This document shows positions 33,333 through 41,880 of a stretch of 64,000 nt of DNA, piece after piece (within the stretch, counting starts at the first letter, position 1; each line of letters starts with the position of its first letter). Where the stretch lies: assembly GCF_020026305.1 (NCBI RefSeq), contig NZ_CP075691.1, positions 3,658,001 through 3,722,000 of the forward strand, in the 5' to 3' direction. The DNA comes from Streptomyces sp. 135. GTDB taxonomy: Bacteria > Actinomycetota > Actinomycetes > Streptomycetales > Streptomycetaceae. The notes under the pieces were generated by a model that was given only the letters and a program-made list of their open reading frames with translations, did not search any database and had not been told where the DNA came from. Made by a program: the position numbers and the translations under genes.

Positions 33333-34193
33333 ATGGTCACCGTGACGACCACGGAACAGGCCACGACGCGGACCGAGCAGGACCTGGTCGAGCGTATGTG
33401 CCACCTGGATCCGGCGTCGGTGGCGCCGCGGGATGCGCGAGCGATCTCCAAGCGCTTCTTCGACCGGCTCGGCGAGCTGGAGGAAGGCACGCACGAGTAC
33501 CAGTACGTGCGGAACTGCCTGATCGAGATCAACCTGTCCCTGGTGAGGTACGCGGCATCGCGGTTCAAGCACCGGGGCGCGCAGGAGATGGAGGACATCG
33601 TCCAGGTCGGCACGATCGGGTTGATCAAGGCGATCGACCGGTTCGAGCTGACCCGTGAGGTGGAGTTCGCCACCTTCGCCGTCCCGTACATCACCGGCGA
33701 GATCAAGCGGTTCTTCCGCGACACCAGCTGGGCCGTCCACGTGCCGCGGCGCCTCCAGGAAGCACGTATCGAACTGTCCAAGGCGACCGAGGAACTGCGC
33801 ACCCGCCTGGGCCGTACGCCCACGACCAGCGAACTCGCCGAATTGATGCAGCTGGACCCGGCCGAGGTCAGCGAAGCGCAGAAGGCCTCGAACGGGTACG
33901 CCTCCGTCTCGCTGGATGCCGCCCTGAGCGGAAACGACGGTGACACCGAGTCGGCCCTGACCGATTTCATCGGCGTCGACGACGACCGCTTCGACCTCGT
34001 CGACGACTTCCACGCCCTGGCCCCGCTGATCGCCGAACTCGACGACCGTGAGCGCCGGATCATCCACCTGCGTTTCGTCGAGGAGCAGACGCAGACCCAG
34101 ATCGGCGAGGTGCTGGGCTGCTCGCAGATGCACGTCTCCCGCCTCATCACCAAGATCGTCGCCAAGCTCCGCGCGGGCCTCGTCGCGAGCTGA
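33333..34193 (+). CDS. SigB/SigF/SigG-family RNA polymerase sigma factor
   Basis: A 286-aa group 3 sigma factor. Region 2 is NLSLVRYAASRFKHRGAQEMEDIVQVGTIGLIKAIDRFE, region 3 contains WAVHVPRRLQEARIEL and RLGRTPTTSELAELM, and region 4 is LDDRERRIIHLRFVEEQTQTQIGEVLGCSQMHVSRLI. I chose the ATG at 33333 because AGGGGTGGGG (33320-33329) lies just upstream; an ATG at 33294 is the alternative. In Streptomyces such factors are controlled by partner switching (anti-sigma/STAS/PP2C). The decayed phosphatase and STAS genes nearby may have belonged to that circuit. Confidence 0.93.
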   Translation: MVTVTTTEQATTRTEQDLVERMCHLDPASVAPRDARAISKRFFDRLGELEEGTHEYQYVRNCLIEINLSLVRYAASRFKHRGAQEMEDIVQVGTIGLIKAIDRFELTREVEFATFAVPYITGEIKRFFRDTSWAVHVPRRLQEARIELSKATEELRTRLGRTPTTSELAELMQLDPAEVSEAQKASNGYASVSLDAALSGNDGDTESALTDFIGVDDDRFDLVDDFHALAPLIAELDDRERRIIHLRFVEEQTQTQIGEVLGCSQMHVSRLITKIVAKLRAGLVAS

Positions 34194-34286
34194 CGGCCGG
34201 GCTCCGCCCGCAAGGGCGACCGGCTGACCCGCGTCGGCTCCGCCTGCCAGAGTGGGCGCTCCACGCCGTAGCGAGGAGGCACAGCC

Positions 34287-35606
34287 ATGCGTATCCCTGG
34301 TCCCGAGCGGGAGGCCGACGGAGGGGTGGGGGCCGTCGCGGCGGCGGGTGGGCTGCACCTCTACCAGCTGCGTCTGCATGAGGAGTACGGACCCGTCGTA
34401 CGGTTCCAGCTGCCCGGCGCGGGAACCGCCGTATCCGTCGCCGACCCCGTGCTGCTGGAGGCCACCGCGCACGTCGACAAGCGGCCCGCGCGGCTCTTCG
34501 AGTTCCTCGCGCCGCTGTGCGAGGCCGGGAACCTACAGGTGCTGGACGCCGAGGAGCACGGACCCTGGCGGCGGCTGCTGCTCTCGGTGTTCGCCGGACG
34601 GCCCTCCCACGAACGGCACTTCGCTCACTTCACCACGCTGGCGACGGAGCTCGCGGACCGCTGGGCGAAGCGGGCCGGGCACGGGCCCGTCGCGCTCCAG
34701 AAGGACCTCACCGCGCTGTCGCTGCGGATGATCTGCGCGTACGCGCTCGGGGGCGCCGCCGCCGGCATCGTGGACCCGGACCGGGTCACCGCCGCCTTCG
34801 AGGACGTCCTCACGACGTACCTGGGCCCGGCCCGCGAAGAGGGCGCGGCGTCGGCCGCCGGTTCCCTCGCCTACCTGCGCGCCACCGTCGACCGCGTCAT
34901 CGCCGCGCACCGCTCCGGGGGCCGTACGGACCGCAGTGACCTCATCGGCGCGCTCGTCGAGGCCGGGGAGGAGCCCGCCCGGATCCGCGACACCGTCATG
35001 GTGACGCTGCTGGCCGCCCACCACACCACCGGCGTCGCCGTCTCCTGGACGCTGCATCTGCTCGGGCAGCACCCCGCGGCCGCCGACCGCGTCGCCGCCG
35101 AGCTCGACCACGTGGTCGGCGACCGTGCGGCGCCCGGCTTCGCGGATCTGCGGCGCCTGACCTATCTGGAGCTGGTACTCAAGGAGTCGATGCGGCTCTA
35201 CCCGCCCGGCCCGTACGGCGCCCGGGAGACGACCGAGCCGCTGCGGCTCGGCGCGTACCAGATCCCGGCGGGCACGACCGTCTTCTATCCGTTCTGGGCC
35301 ATCCACATGAATCCCGCCTACTGGCCCGAGCCCGAGGCCTTCCGCCCCGAGCGGTTCACCCCCGAGGAGGCGGCCGGGCGGCCGAGGCTCGCCTACGTGC
35401 CCTTCGGACTGGGGCCGCGCGGTTGTGAGGGCGCCGGGCCGGCCATGGTGGAGGCCCAGTTGGTCCTGGCCGTGCTGCTCAAGCGCTTCCGGTTCCGGCC
35501 CGCGCCGGGGCACGAGGTGGCGCCGGTCGAACGGTTCGTGCTCTGGGCCGCCGACGACATCCGCATGGTCGGGGAACCGCGTCGGCCCGGGCCCGAGCAT
35601 CCGTAG
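34287..35606 (+). CDS. Cytochrome P450 with atypical I-helix
   Basis: A 439-aa P450. The ExxR motif is Glu300-Ser-Met-Arg303 (KESMR), the PERF-like motif is FRPERF, and the haem loop FGLGPRGCEG contains Cys380. The oxygen-activation motif in helix I reads Ala244-His-His-Thr-Thr248 instead of (A/G)Gx(D/E)T, so the conserved acid is replaced by His246. No ferredoxin gene is adjacent. It follows the sigma factor by 93 bp with RBS GAGGAGG. The reaction and substrate are unknown. Confidence 0.93.
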   Translation: MRIPGPEREADGGVGAVAAAGGLHLYQLRLHEEYGPVVRFQLPGAGTAVSVADPVLLEATAHVDKRPARLFEFLAPLCEAGNLQVLDAEEHGPWRRLLLSVFAGRPSHERHFAHFTTLATELADRWAKRAGHGPVALQKDLTALSLRMICAYALGGAAAGIVDPDRVTAAFEDVLTTYLGPAREEGAASAAGSLAYLRATVDRVIAAHRSGGRTDRSDLIGALVEAGEEPARIRDTVMVTLLAAHHTTGVAVSWTLHLLGQHPAAADRVAAELDHVVGDRAAPGFADLRRLTYLELVLKESMRLYPPGPYGARETTEPLRLGAYQIPAGTTVFYPFWAIHMNPAYWPEPEAFRPERFTPEEAAGRPRLAYVPFGLGPRGCEGAGPAMVEAQLVLAVLLKRFRFRPAPGHEVAPVERFVLWAADDIRMVGEPRRPGPEHP

Positions 35607-35746
35607 CGACGTGACGCACGGCACATGCGTTTTCCCCGGCTCCGGCGATGAGTCGGGGGCTTTCCTGACGTCCTATGAGTGAACCGCCGCACGCCGCCGC
35701 GTACGGCGGGCTGATACGACCACACGACCGTGAGGAACCGAGCGCC

Positions 35747-35956
35747 ATGAGCAACGCAGTGAAGGGCCCCGCCAGCTACTTCCCCTCCATCGAGAAGAAG
35801 TACGGCCGCCCCGTCGAGGAGTGGAAGCAGCTCGTCCGCGACTCCCCGCTGACCCGGCACATGGAACTCGTCGCCTGGCTCAAGAGCGAGCACGGCATCG
35901 GTCACGGCCACGCCAACGCGATCGTCGCCCACACCTTGGCCGAAACCGTGGCCTAG
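35747..35956 (+). CDS. DUF4287-domain small protein
   Basis: A 69-aa protein with SYFPSIEKKYGRPVEEWKQL and LVAWLKSEHGIGHGHANAIVAH, the DUF4287 signature. It is a compact helical domain found alone or fused to other proteins in actinobacteria, with unknown function. GAGGA lies 10 nt upstream of the ATG. A 26-bp palindrome downstream (36011-36036) probably terminates it. Confidence 0.85.
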   Translation: MSNAVKGPASYFPSIEKKYGRPVEEWKQLVRDSPLTRHMELVAWLKSEHGIGHGHANAIVAHTLAETVA

Positions 35957-36010
35957 CGGGGCCCGGCTGCCGCGCTTGCCGTACTTCTCCTGAGACGGAC
36001 GGTTCGAAGG

Positions 36011-36036
36011 TGCGGCCCCGGGTACCCGGGGCCGCA
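36011..36036. terminator. 26-bp perfect palindrome, probable bidirectional terminator
   Basis: The sequence around the KpnI-like centre GGTACC is a perfect 26-bp palindrome (arms TGCGGCCCCGGGT). It lies between the convergent DUF4287 and ANTAR genes, where a two-way terminator is expected. Confidence 0.65.
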
Positions 36037-36110
36037 ATCGCAGGTGGCGCCCGGGAGCTTCCTGCGACAGGCTCTCCTCGTTGGAAATGCAGCGTGGAGA
36101 GCTGCCTTCG

Positions 36111-36527
36111 CTATGCCGTCGGTTCCGTGCACTCGGACGTCGCCCGGGCGCGGGCGAGGCTGGCGTCCAGGGCTCTGCGTACGTTCTCCGGCAGTTCCCC
36201 CGCGCACCCCCAGGCGACGACCAGGTCCGCGACGCGGGTCAGCTTCATGTTGGTGTGCTGGGAGGTCTCCCGGAGCACGGTCCAGCCCTGGTCGGGGGTC
36301 AGCTTCCCCAAGGCCACGACGATCCCGATCGCCTGGTCCACCGTGGCGTGGGACTCCACGGCCTTCTCCAGCTGGATGACCTTGCGCTGCAACTCGATGA
36401 CCTTTTCGCCCTGTTTGGCCGCGTTGGCCGCGTTGGCCGTGTTGACCGTGCCGGTCGCGCCGTACTGGCCTGTCGGCTTCTCCGGCTCGTCCGGTCGTCG
36501 TCTCGCATCCACGTCTGATGACGTCAC
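36111..36527 (-). CDS. ANTAR-domain RNA-binding protein
   Basis: A 138-aa protein. A coiled coil (GEKVIELQRKVIQLEKAVES) leads into the ANTAR three-helix domain (ATVDQAIGIVVALGKLTPDQGWTVLRETSQHTNMKLTRVADLVV). ANTAR proteins bind paired hexanucleotide hairpins in leader RNA to control termination. I chose the GTG at 36525-36527 because GGAGG lies 4 nt upstream. The protein has no attached sensor domain, so it may respond to a partner kinase or act constitutively. Confidence 0.88.
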   Translation of the reverse strand: MTSSDVDARRRPDEPEKPTGQYGATGTVNTANAANAAKQGEKVIELQRKVIQLEKAVESHATVDQAIGIVVALGKLTPDQGWTVLRETSQHTNMKLTRVADLVVAWGCAGELPENVRRALDASLARARATSECTEPTA

Positions 36528-36722
36528 ATCGCCTCCGGGGGCTAGGGGGCCAGCGCCAGAATGCCACGGCGTATTCGGCGGGCACCACAATTCCTTCACG
36601 TCTGTCCCTGCCCCGACATGAGCGCCGCACTCTGAACGACAGCGAGGTCAGCGCGGCCTCGACCTCGCCCGGCGTACGCTTCCCGCCGAGCCGCACCACC
36701 ATGCCGAGCGACCAGGGAGAAC

Positions 36723-37967
36723 ATGAGCGTCACGGACACCGCGGCCGGACCGGCACCGCACCCGGCCCCCCGCCCCCGCTCACCCCTGCGCCTCGCCGCC
36801 TTCCGGCGGTTCCTCCTCGCCCAGCTCGTCTCCGCCACCGGGTCCGCGATGGCTCCGCTCGCCCTCGCCTACGCGGTCATCGGCGCGGGTGGCGGAGCCG
36901 GGGCGCTCGGTGCCGTGCTCGCCGCCAACACCGTGCCGACCGTGGCCTTCCTGCTGGTCGGCGGCGTCCTCGCCGACCGGCTCTCGCGCAGCCGCCTGCT
37001 GTTCGGCGGCAACCTCATCGCCGCCGTCGCGCAGGGCGCCCTCGCCCTGGTGGTGGCCACGGGGCACGCGGGCACCGGCTCCATCGCGGCCTGCGGCTTC
37101 GTCTCGGGCGTCGCGGTGGCCTTCACCACGCCCGCCGCGCAGGGCGTCCTCCCGCAGCTCGTCGCGCCGGACCTGCTCCAGCAGGCCAACGCCCTGCTGC
37201 GGCTGCCCACCAACGCCGTCAAGGTGGCCGGGCCGGTCGCGGGCGGGCTGATCGTCGCCGCCGGCGGCCCGGCCTGGGCGCTCGGCCTCGACGCGCTCAC
37301 CTTCGCCGGCGCGGCGTTCCTGCTGCTCGGGCTGCGGCTCGGCGCCCCGGCCACCCGTGGCGGCGCGCTCGCCGACCTGCGGGCGGGCTGGACGGGCTTC
37401 TGGTCGCGGACCTGGCTGTGGACGTACACGGCCGCGGGGACGGTCCTGGTCGCCGCGTTCCTCGCGGGCTACCAGCTGCTCGGCCCGGTGGTCGCCGAGG
37501 AGCACTACGCGGGGGCCCGCACCTGGGGGCTGATCCAGGGGGCCTTCTCCTTCGGGCTGCTCGCGGGTGCGGCCGTGTGCCTGCGGTGGAAGCCGCGCCG
37601 ACTGCTCGTCGTGGCCGTGGCCGCCAGTGCGGGACTGGCACTGCCCCTGGCCGCGATGGCGTTCGGCCTGGGGCTGCCGTGGCTGCTGGTGTGCGCCGCG
37701 CTGGCGGGTGTCTGCCTGGACGTCGCGGGCGTCACCTGGGTCACGGCCTTCCAGCAGCAGGTGCCCGAGGCGGAGTTGGGCCGCATGAGCGCCTTCAACC
37801 AGGTCGGCGAGCGCCTCGCCATCCCGCTCGGCTACCTTGTCGTCGCGCTGCTCTCGAACACGTTCGCCGAGCGGTCCGTGCTCCTGGTCTGCGCGGGAGT
37901 CATCGTGGCCACCGCGGTGCTCAATCTCTGCGTACGGGACATCCATCAGGTCAGGCGCCTGCCGTAG
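36723..37967 (+). CDS. MFS transporter (drug-efflux type)
   Basis: A 414-aa, 10-12-helix major facilitator. The loop 2-3 motif GGVLADRLSRSRLLFGG matches motif A of drug:H+ antiporters. The first half contains FRRFLLAQLVSATGSAMAPLALAYAV, typical of enterobactin-exporter-like MFS. AGGGAG lies just upstream of the ATG. The substrate is unknown. Confidence 0.9.
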   Translation: MSVTDTAAGPAPHPAPRPRSPLRLAAFRRFLLAQLVSATGSAMAPLALAYAVIGAGGGAGALGAVLAANTVPTVAFLLVGGVLADRLSRSRLLFGGNLIAAVAQGALALVVATGHAGTGSIAACGFVSGVAVAFTTPAAQGVLPQLVAPDLLQQANALLRLPTNAVKVAGPVAGGLIVAAGGPAWALGLDALTFAGAAFLLLGLRLGAPATRGGALADLRAGWTGFWSRTWLWTYTAAGTVLVAAFLAGYQLLGPVVAEEHYAGARTWGLIQGAFSFGLLAGAAVCLRWKPRRLLVVAVAASAGLALPLAAMAFGLGLPWLLVCAALAGVCLDVAGVTWVTAFQQQVPEAELGRMSAFNQVGERLAIPLGYLVVALLSNTFAERSVLLVCAGVIVATAVLNLCVRDIHQVRRLP

Positions 37968-38124
37968 CCGCACCCGCCCCGCCAACTCCCGCCGTCTGCA
38001 CGGGGGTTGATGTCGTTGAGTTATCACCTAATGGCATCGGGTCCGACCGCGCTCCGGCTCCCGATACTCGTCCCGACCGGAGGCCGCACCCGCAGGCCTC
38101 CATCCCGGAAGGGACACACCCCAC

Positions 38125-38820
38125 ATGAACAGAACCAGAACCGGAGCCGTCGCCGCCCTCGGCGCCGCCGCCCTCGTGGCCGCCCTGACCGCCCCCACGG
38201 CGTTCGCGGCCCCCGCCGCCCCCGCTCCCGCCGCCGAGAAGTCCACGGCGGCGTACGCCACCTCCGCGTACTCCTCGTCCTCGTACACCGGCGAGAGCCA
38301 GGCCGCCAACCGGCAGTTCTTCGAAGCCGTCATGAAGTCGGCGCTGAAGAAGCAGGCGGCGAAGCCCGGCATCCAGGCCGTCACCGTCACCTACAGCACC
38401 AGCCGGGCCCCGAGCTTCCGCAGCCAGATAGCGCAGAGCACGCAGATATGGAACTCCTCGGTGAGCAACGTGAAGCTCCAGGAGGCGAGCAGCGGCACGG
38501 ACTTCGAGTACCGCGAGGGCAATGACTCGCGCGGCTCGTACGCCTACACCGACGGGCGCGGGCACGGCTACATCTTCCTGGACTACCGGCAGAACCAGCA
38601 GTACAACTCCCTGCGCGTGACGGCCCACGAGACGGGTCACGTGCTCGGTCTCCCCGACCACTACTCGGGGCCGTGCAGCGAGCTGATGTCGGGCGGCGGC
38701 CCCGGCCCGTCCTGCACCAACGCGCGGCCCAACGCCCAGGAGCGGCAGCGGGTCGACAGCATCTGGTCCCGTGGGGTCGCCGTCCTCAAGGACGAGGGCG
38801 AGCTGACGAAGATCCGCTGA
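38125..38820 (+). CDS. snpA: Snapalysin, secreted M7 metalloprotease
   Basis: A 231-aa preproprotein. The signal peptide is [28 protein letters not shown] with cleavage after AFA, followed by a propeptide to about residue 85. The mature enzyme has the zinc motif His168-Glu169-x-x-His172 and third ligand Asp178 ([11 protein letters not shown]), the defining M7 signature. It is a small extracellular neutral protease. AAGGGA precedes the ATG. The LysR-type activator gene that usually lies divergently beside snpA is absent; the neighbour is an MFS transporter. Confidence 0.95.
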   Translation: MNRTRTGAVAALGAAALVAALTAPTAFAAPAAPAPAAEKSTAAYATSAYSSSSYTGESQAANRQFFEAVMKSALKKQAAKPGIQAVTVTYSTSRAPSFRSQIAQSTQIWNSSVSNVKLQEASSGTDFEYREGNDSRGSYAYTDGRGHGYIFLDYRQNQQYNSLRVTAHETGHVLGLPDHYSGPCSELMSGGGPGPSCTNARPNAQERQRVDSIWSRGVAVLKDEGELTKIR

Positions 38821-38924
38821 CCGGGACCCACCGGCACCACCGCTCACCTGCGGCCCGGCGGTTGTTACGTACCGCAAACACCTTCCGGGCCAACCCGGCG
38901 GCGCGCGGCGCCCTCTCCCACGAC

Positions 38925-40841
38925 ATGGGTATTCATGCTCGTGGGAAGAGGGTGCACCGCCGTGTGCGGCGTCTCGTGGACTACCCGCGCTCCGGCCGCG
39001 CGGGCGTCCGCCGCTGGCTGCCCTCCTGGCGGCAGCTGCTCGGCTCCGCCGGTCTCTTCGCGCTCACCCTCACCGCGCTCCTGATCGGTGTGTACGCCAG
39101 CGTGGACATTCCCGACGAGAACGCCGGGATCCACCGAGAGGCCAACGTCTACTACTGGTCCGACGGCACCCAGATGGTGAGCACCGGCGAGGTCAACCGG
39201 CAGAACGTGGAGCTGGACCAGATCGCCCCCGCCGCCGTGAACGCGGTGATCGCCGCCGAGAACGAGACGTTCTACGACGACTCCGGCGTCTCCCCGAAGG
39301 GCCTGGCGCGGGCGGCGGTCAACATGGTCCGCGGGCAGGAGACGCAGGGCGGTTCCACCATCACCCAGCAGTACGTGAAGAACACCTACCTCTCGCAGGA
39401 CCAGACCGTCACGCGGAAGGTCAAGGAGTTCGTGATCGCGCTGAAAGTGGACCGCAAGAAGAGCAAGGAGGAGATCCTGGAGGGGTATCTCAACACCAGC
39501 TGGTTCGGGCGCGGGGCCAACGGCATCGAGGCGGCCGCCCACGCGTACTACGGCATCCCCGCCGAGAAGCTGGACCCCAGCCAGGGCGCGTTCCTGGCCG
39601 CCATGCTGAAGGGCGCCGAGCTGTACGACCCGGCGGGCGGCAAGGCCAACCGCGAGCGGGCGCGCGGGCGCTGGGCGTGGATCCTGGACCGGCAGGTCGA
39701 CGTGGGCCTGATGTCGAAGAAGGAGCGGGCGAAGCACCGCACGTTCCCCGAGCCGCGCAGGCAGTCGCGCTCCACCAGCCTCGGCGGCCAGACCGGTTAC
39801 CTCGTCGACGTCGCCAACAAGTACCTCAAGCAGCGCACCGGCCTCACCGACGAGGAGCTGGCGCGCGGCGGGTACGAGATCCACACCACCTTCGACAAGG
39901 AGAAGGTGGCCCGCCTGGAGCGCGCCGTGCGCCGGGTCCTCAAGCGTGACCTCGCGCCGAAGACCCGCGCGGCGGACCGGCACGTGCAGGTCGGCGCCGC
40001 GTCCGTGCGCCCGTCCGACGGTGCGGTGGTGGCGCTCTACGGCGGCCGCGACGCCACCGAGCACTTCAGCAACAACGCGGACACGTCCGGCGTCCCGGTG
40101 GGCTCGGCGTTCAAGCCGTTCGTGCTCGCCGCCGCGCTCCAGCACGGCGTTTCCGCGCCCGACTCCCCGCTCGCCGGGGCCGAGCAGAGCGTCCTGGCCG
40201 ACAGTTCCTACGCCGCCGACGGCACCCTGCGCCGCGCCACGGGCGGGCCCGACCCCGACCACCCCACCCTCCGCGCGGCCCTGTATCCCGGCGGCAACGC
40301 GACCTACGTACGCCTCGGCAAGGACGTCGGCCGGGAGCGGGTCCGCCGGACGGCCGTCGACGCGGGGCTGCTGTCGCAGAGCATGGCGCCCCTGGAGCCG
40401 TCCTTCTCCGTCGGCACCTCGACGCCCAGCGCGATCCGGATGGCCGCGGCGTACGGCACCTTCGCGGGCGGCGGGCTGCGGCACGACCCCTACTCGGTGA
40501 CCAAGGCCGTCAAGGACGGCTCGGCCCTGCCCGGCCTGGAGCGGCCCGCTCCGGGGCGCGCGCTGGACGAAGGGGTGGCGGGCGAGGTCGCCGACGCCCT
40601 GCGCGCGGGCGGCAAGGACCTCGGGCCGGGGGTCTCGGCGGGCCGCACGGGCGACCAGGACCGGCTGCGGACCGCCTGGGTCACCGGGTTCACCAAGGAC
40701 CTCTCGACGGCGGTGACCGTCTTCCGCGTCCGTCCCGGCGAGCCGCGGCTGCTGCCGATGTCGGGTGTCGCGGGGAAGGACTCGCGGCGCGGGAACGTGC
40801 TGCCGCCGCGGATCTGGGCCGCGTACGCCGGAGAGAAGTGA
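38925..40841 (+). CDS. Class A penicillin-binding protein
   Basis: A 638-aa bifunctional murein synthase. A basic cytoplasmic N-terminus and one TM helix (LLGSAGLFALTLTALLIGVY, about 38-57) precede the GT51 transglycosylase (catalytic Glu112 in AENETFYDD; GGSTITQQYVKN). A transpeptidase domain follows with SxxK Ser-Ala-Phe-Lys (GVPVGSAFKPF) and an Arg-Thr-Gly in place of the usual KTG (AGRTGDQDRL). The ATG at 38925 lacks a clear RBS; the GTG at 38952 (VHRRV) after GGGAAGAG is an alternative. Confidence 0.9.
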   Translation: MGIHARGKRVHRRVRRLVDYPRSGRAGVRRWLPSWRQLLGSAGLFALTLTALLIGVYASVDIPDENAGIHREANVYYWSDGTQMVSTGEVNRQNVELDQIAPAAVNAVIAAENETFYDDSGVSPKGLARAAVNMVRGQETQGGSTITQQYVKNTYLSQDQTVTRKVKEFVIALKVDRKKSKEEILEGYLNTSWFGRGANGIEAAAHAYYGIPAEKLDPSQGAFLAAMLKGAELYDPAGGKANRERARGRWAWILDRQVDVGLMSKKERAKHRTFPEPRRQSRSTSLGGQTGYLVDVANKYLKQRTGLTDEELARGGYEIHTTFDKEKVARLERAVRRVLKRDLAPKTRAADRHVQVGAASVRPSDGAVVALYGGRDATEHFSNNADTSGVPVGSAFKPFVLAAALQHGVSAPDSPLAGAEQSVLADSSYAADGTLRRATGGPDPDHPTLRAALYPGGNATYVRLGKDVGRERVRRTAVDAGLLSQSMAPLEPSFSVGTSTPSAIRMAAAYGTFAGGGLRHDPYSVTKAVKDGSALPGLERPAPGRALDEGVAGEVADALRAGGKDLGPGVSAGRTGDQDRLRTAWVTGFTKDLSTAVTVFRVRPGEPRLLPMSGVAGKDSRRGNVLPPRIWAAYAGEK

Positions 40842-40857
40842 CGGGCTGCGGCGGGCG

Positions 40858-40888
40858 TTGACCTTGCCCCTGGGGCAGACCCCAGAGT
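40858..40888 (+). promoter_or_regulatory. MerR-type promoter with 19-bp spacer and central dyad
   Basis: The -35-like TTGACC (40858-40863) and -10-like CAGAGT (40883-40888) are separated by 19 bp. The spacer holds the dyad TGCCCC-T-GGGGCA (40865-40877). The over-long spacer with a dyad is the hallmark of promoters untwisted by MerR activators, and the merR gene starts 35 bp further on, so autoregulation is likely. Confidence 0.7.
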
Positions 40889-40923
40889 CTGCGTCACCGG
40901 GCCGGCCGGCCCGGTGACGGAGG

Positions 40924-41799
40924 ATGGCGACCGTGACCGCGCAACCAGAAGAACTGCTCTCCATCGGCGTGTTCGCCGCCCGTGCGCGGCTCTCGCCGAA
41001 GGCGCTGCGGCTGTACGACCGGCTCGGGCTCCTGACGCCCGCGCACGTCGACGAGGCCAGTGGCTACCGCTACTACCGGGCCGACCAGATCGAACAGGCC
41101 CGCACGGTGGCGATGCTGCGCCGTCTCGACATGCCGCTGGCCGGCATCGCCGGGATGCTGGGGCTCGACGGGGAGCGGGCGGCGCGCACGCTCGACGCCT
41201 ACTGGGCCGGGGTCGAGGAGCGCTTCGCCGAGCAGCGGACCCTCGCGCGCTACCTCCGTGGACGACTGTCGGGAAGGAACGCCGAGTTGTACGCGACATT
41301 CGAGGTGAAGACGGTGGACGTACCGGAGAGGTACGTCCTGAGTGAGACCCGCCATGTCGGTGCCCGGGAGCTGCCGGCCTGGATCGCCGCCTCGGCGGAG
41401 CGGCTGGAGCGGGCGGCCGAGGAGGAGTGCGGGGGCATCGCCGCCCCGCACTTCGTCGCCTACCACGCGGACGTGACCGAGGAGAGCGACGGGCCCGCCG
41501 AGTCCTGCGTGCCGGTCGCGGACGCCGAGGCGGCCCGCGCGTGGGTCGCGGCCCAGGGGCGCTCGCGGGACCTCCAGGTGCGGGTGGAGCCCGCGCACCG
41601 CCTCGCCTACACCAGGATCACCAAGGCGCAGGTCGCCTATCCGCAGATCATCGCGGCCTTCGACGCCGTGGAGGCCTGGGCGGCCGAGCGGGGTCTGACC
41701 CTGACGGGGCCGTGCCGCGAGGTGTACTTCGCCGACTGGGACCGCAGCGGGCCCGAGGACGAGGTGTGCGACGTGGCGTTCCCGGTGTCGGGGGCGTAG
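40924..41799 (+). CDS. MerR-family regulator with GyrI-like effector domain
   Basis: A 291-aa protein. The N-terminal winged HTH reads IGVFAARARLSPKALRLYDRLGLLTPA and GYRYYRADQIEQARTVAMLRRL. A dimerisation helix follows, then a C-terminal GyrI-like/AraC-effector-binding domain (about 140-291). The layout is that of multidrug-sensing BmrR-type activators. The nearest transporter is the MFS gene 3 kb upstream. It probably controls its own 19-bp-spacer promoter. Confidence 0.92.
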   Translation: MATVTAQPEELLSIGVFAARARLSPKALRLYDRLGLLTPAHVDEASGYRYYRADQIEQARTVAMLRRLDMPLAGIAGMLGLDGERAARTLDAYWAGVEERFAEQRTLARYLRGRLSGRNAELYATFEVKTVDVPERYVLSETRHVGARELPAWIAASAERLERAAEEECGGIAAPHFVAYHADVTEESDGPAESCVPVADAEAARAWVAAQGRSRDLQVRVEPAHRLAYTRITKAQVAYPQIIAAFDAVEAWAAERGLTLTGPCREVYFADWDRSGPEDEVCDVAFPVSGA

Positions 41800-41880
41800 G
41801 GCGCGCCCTGTGGATTCCCTCCCCGCCGCCCCATGCAGCCCAGGCGTCATTGCCCGTCCCGGCGCCTATCCTGAGGAAGC

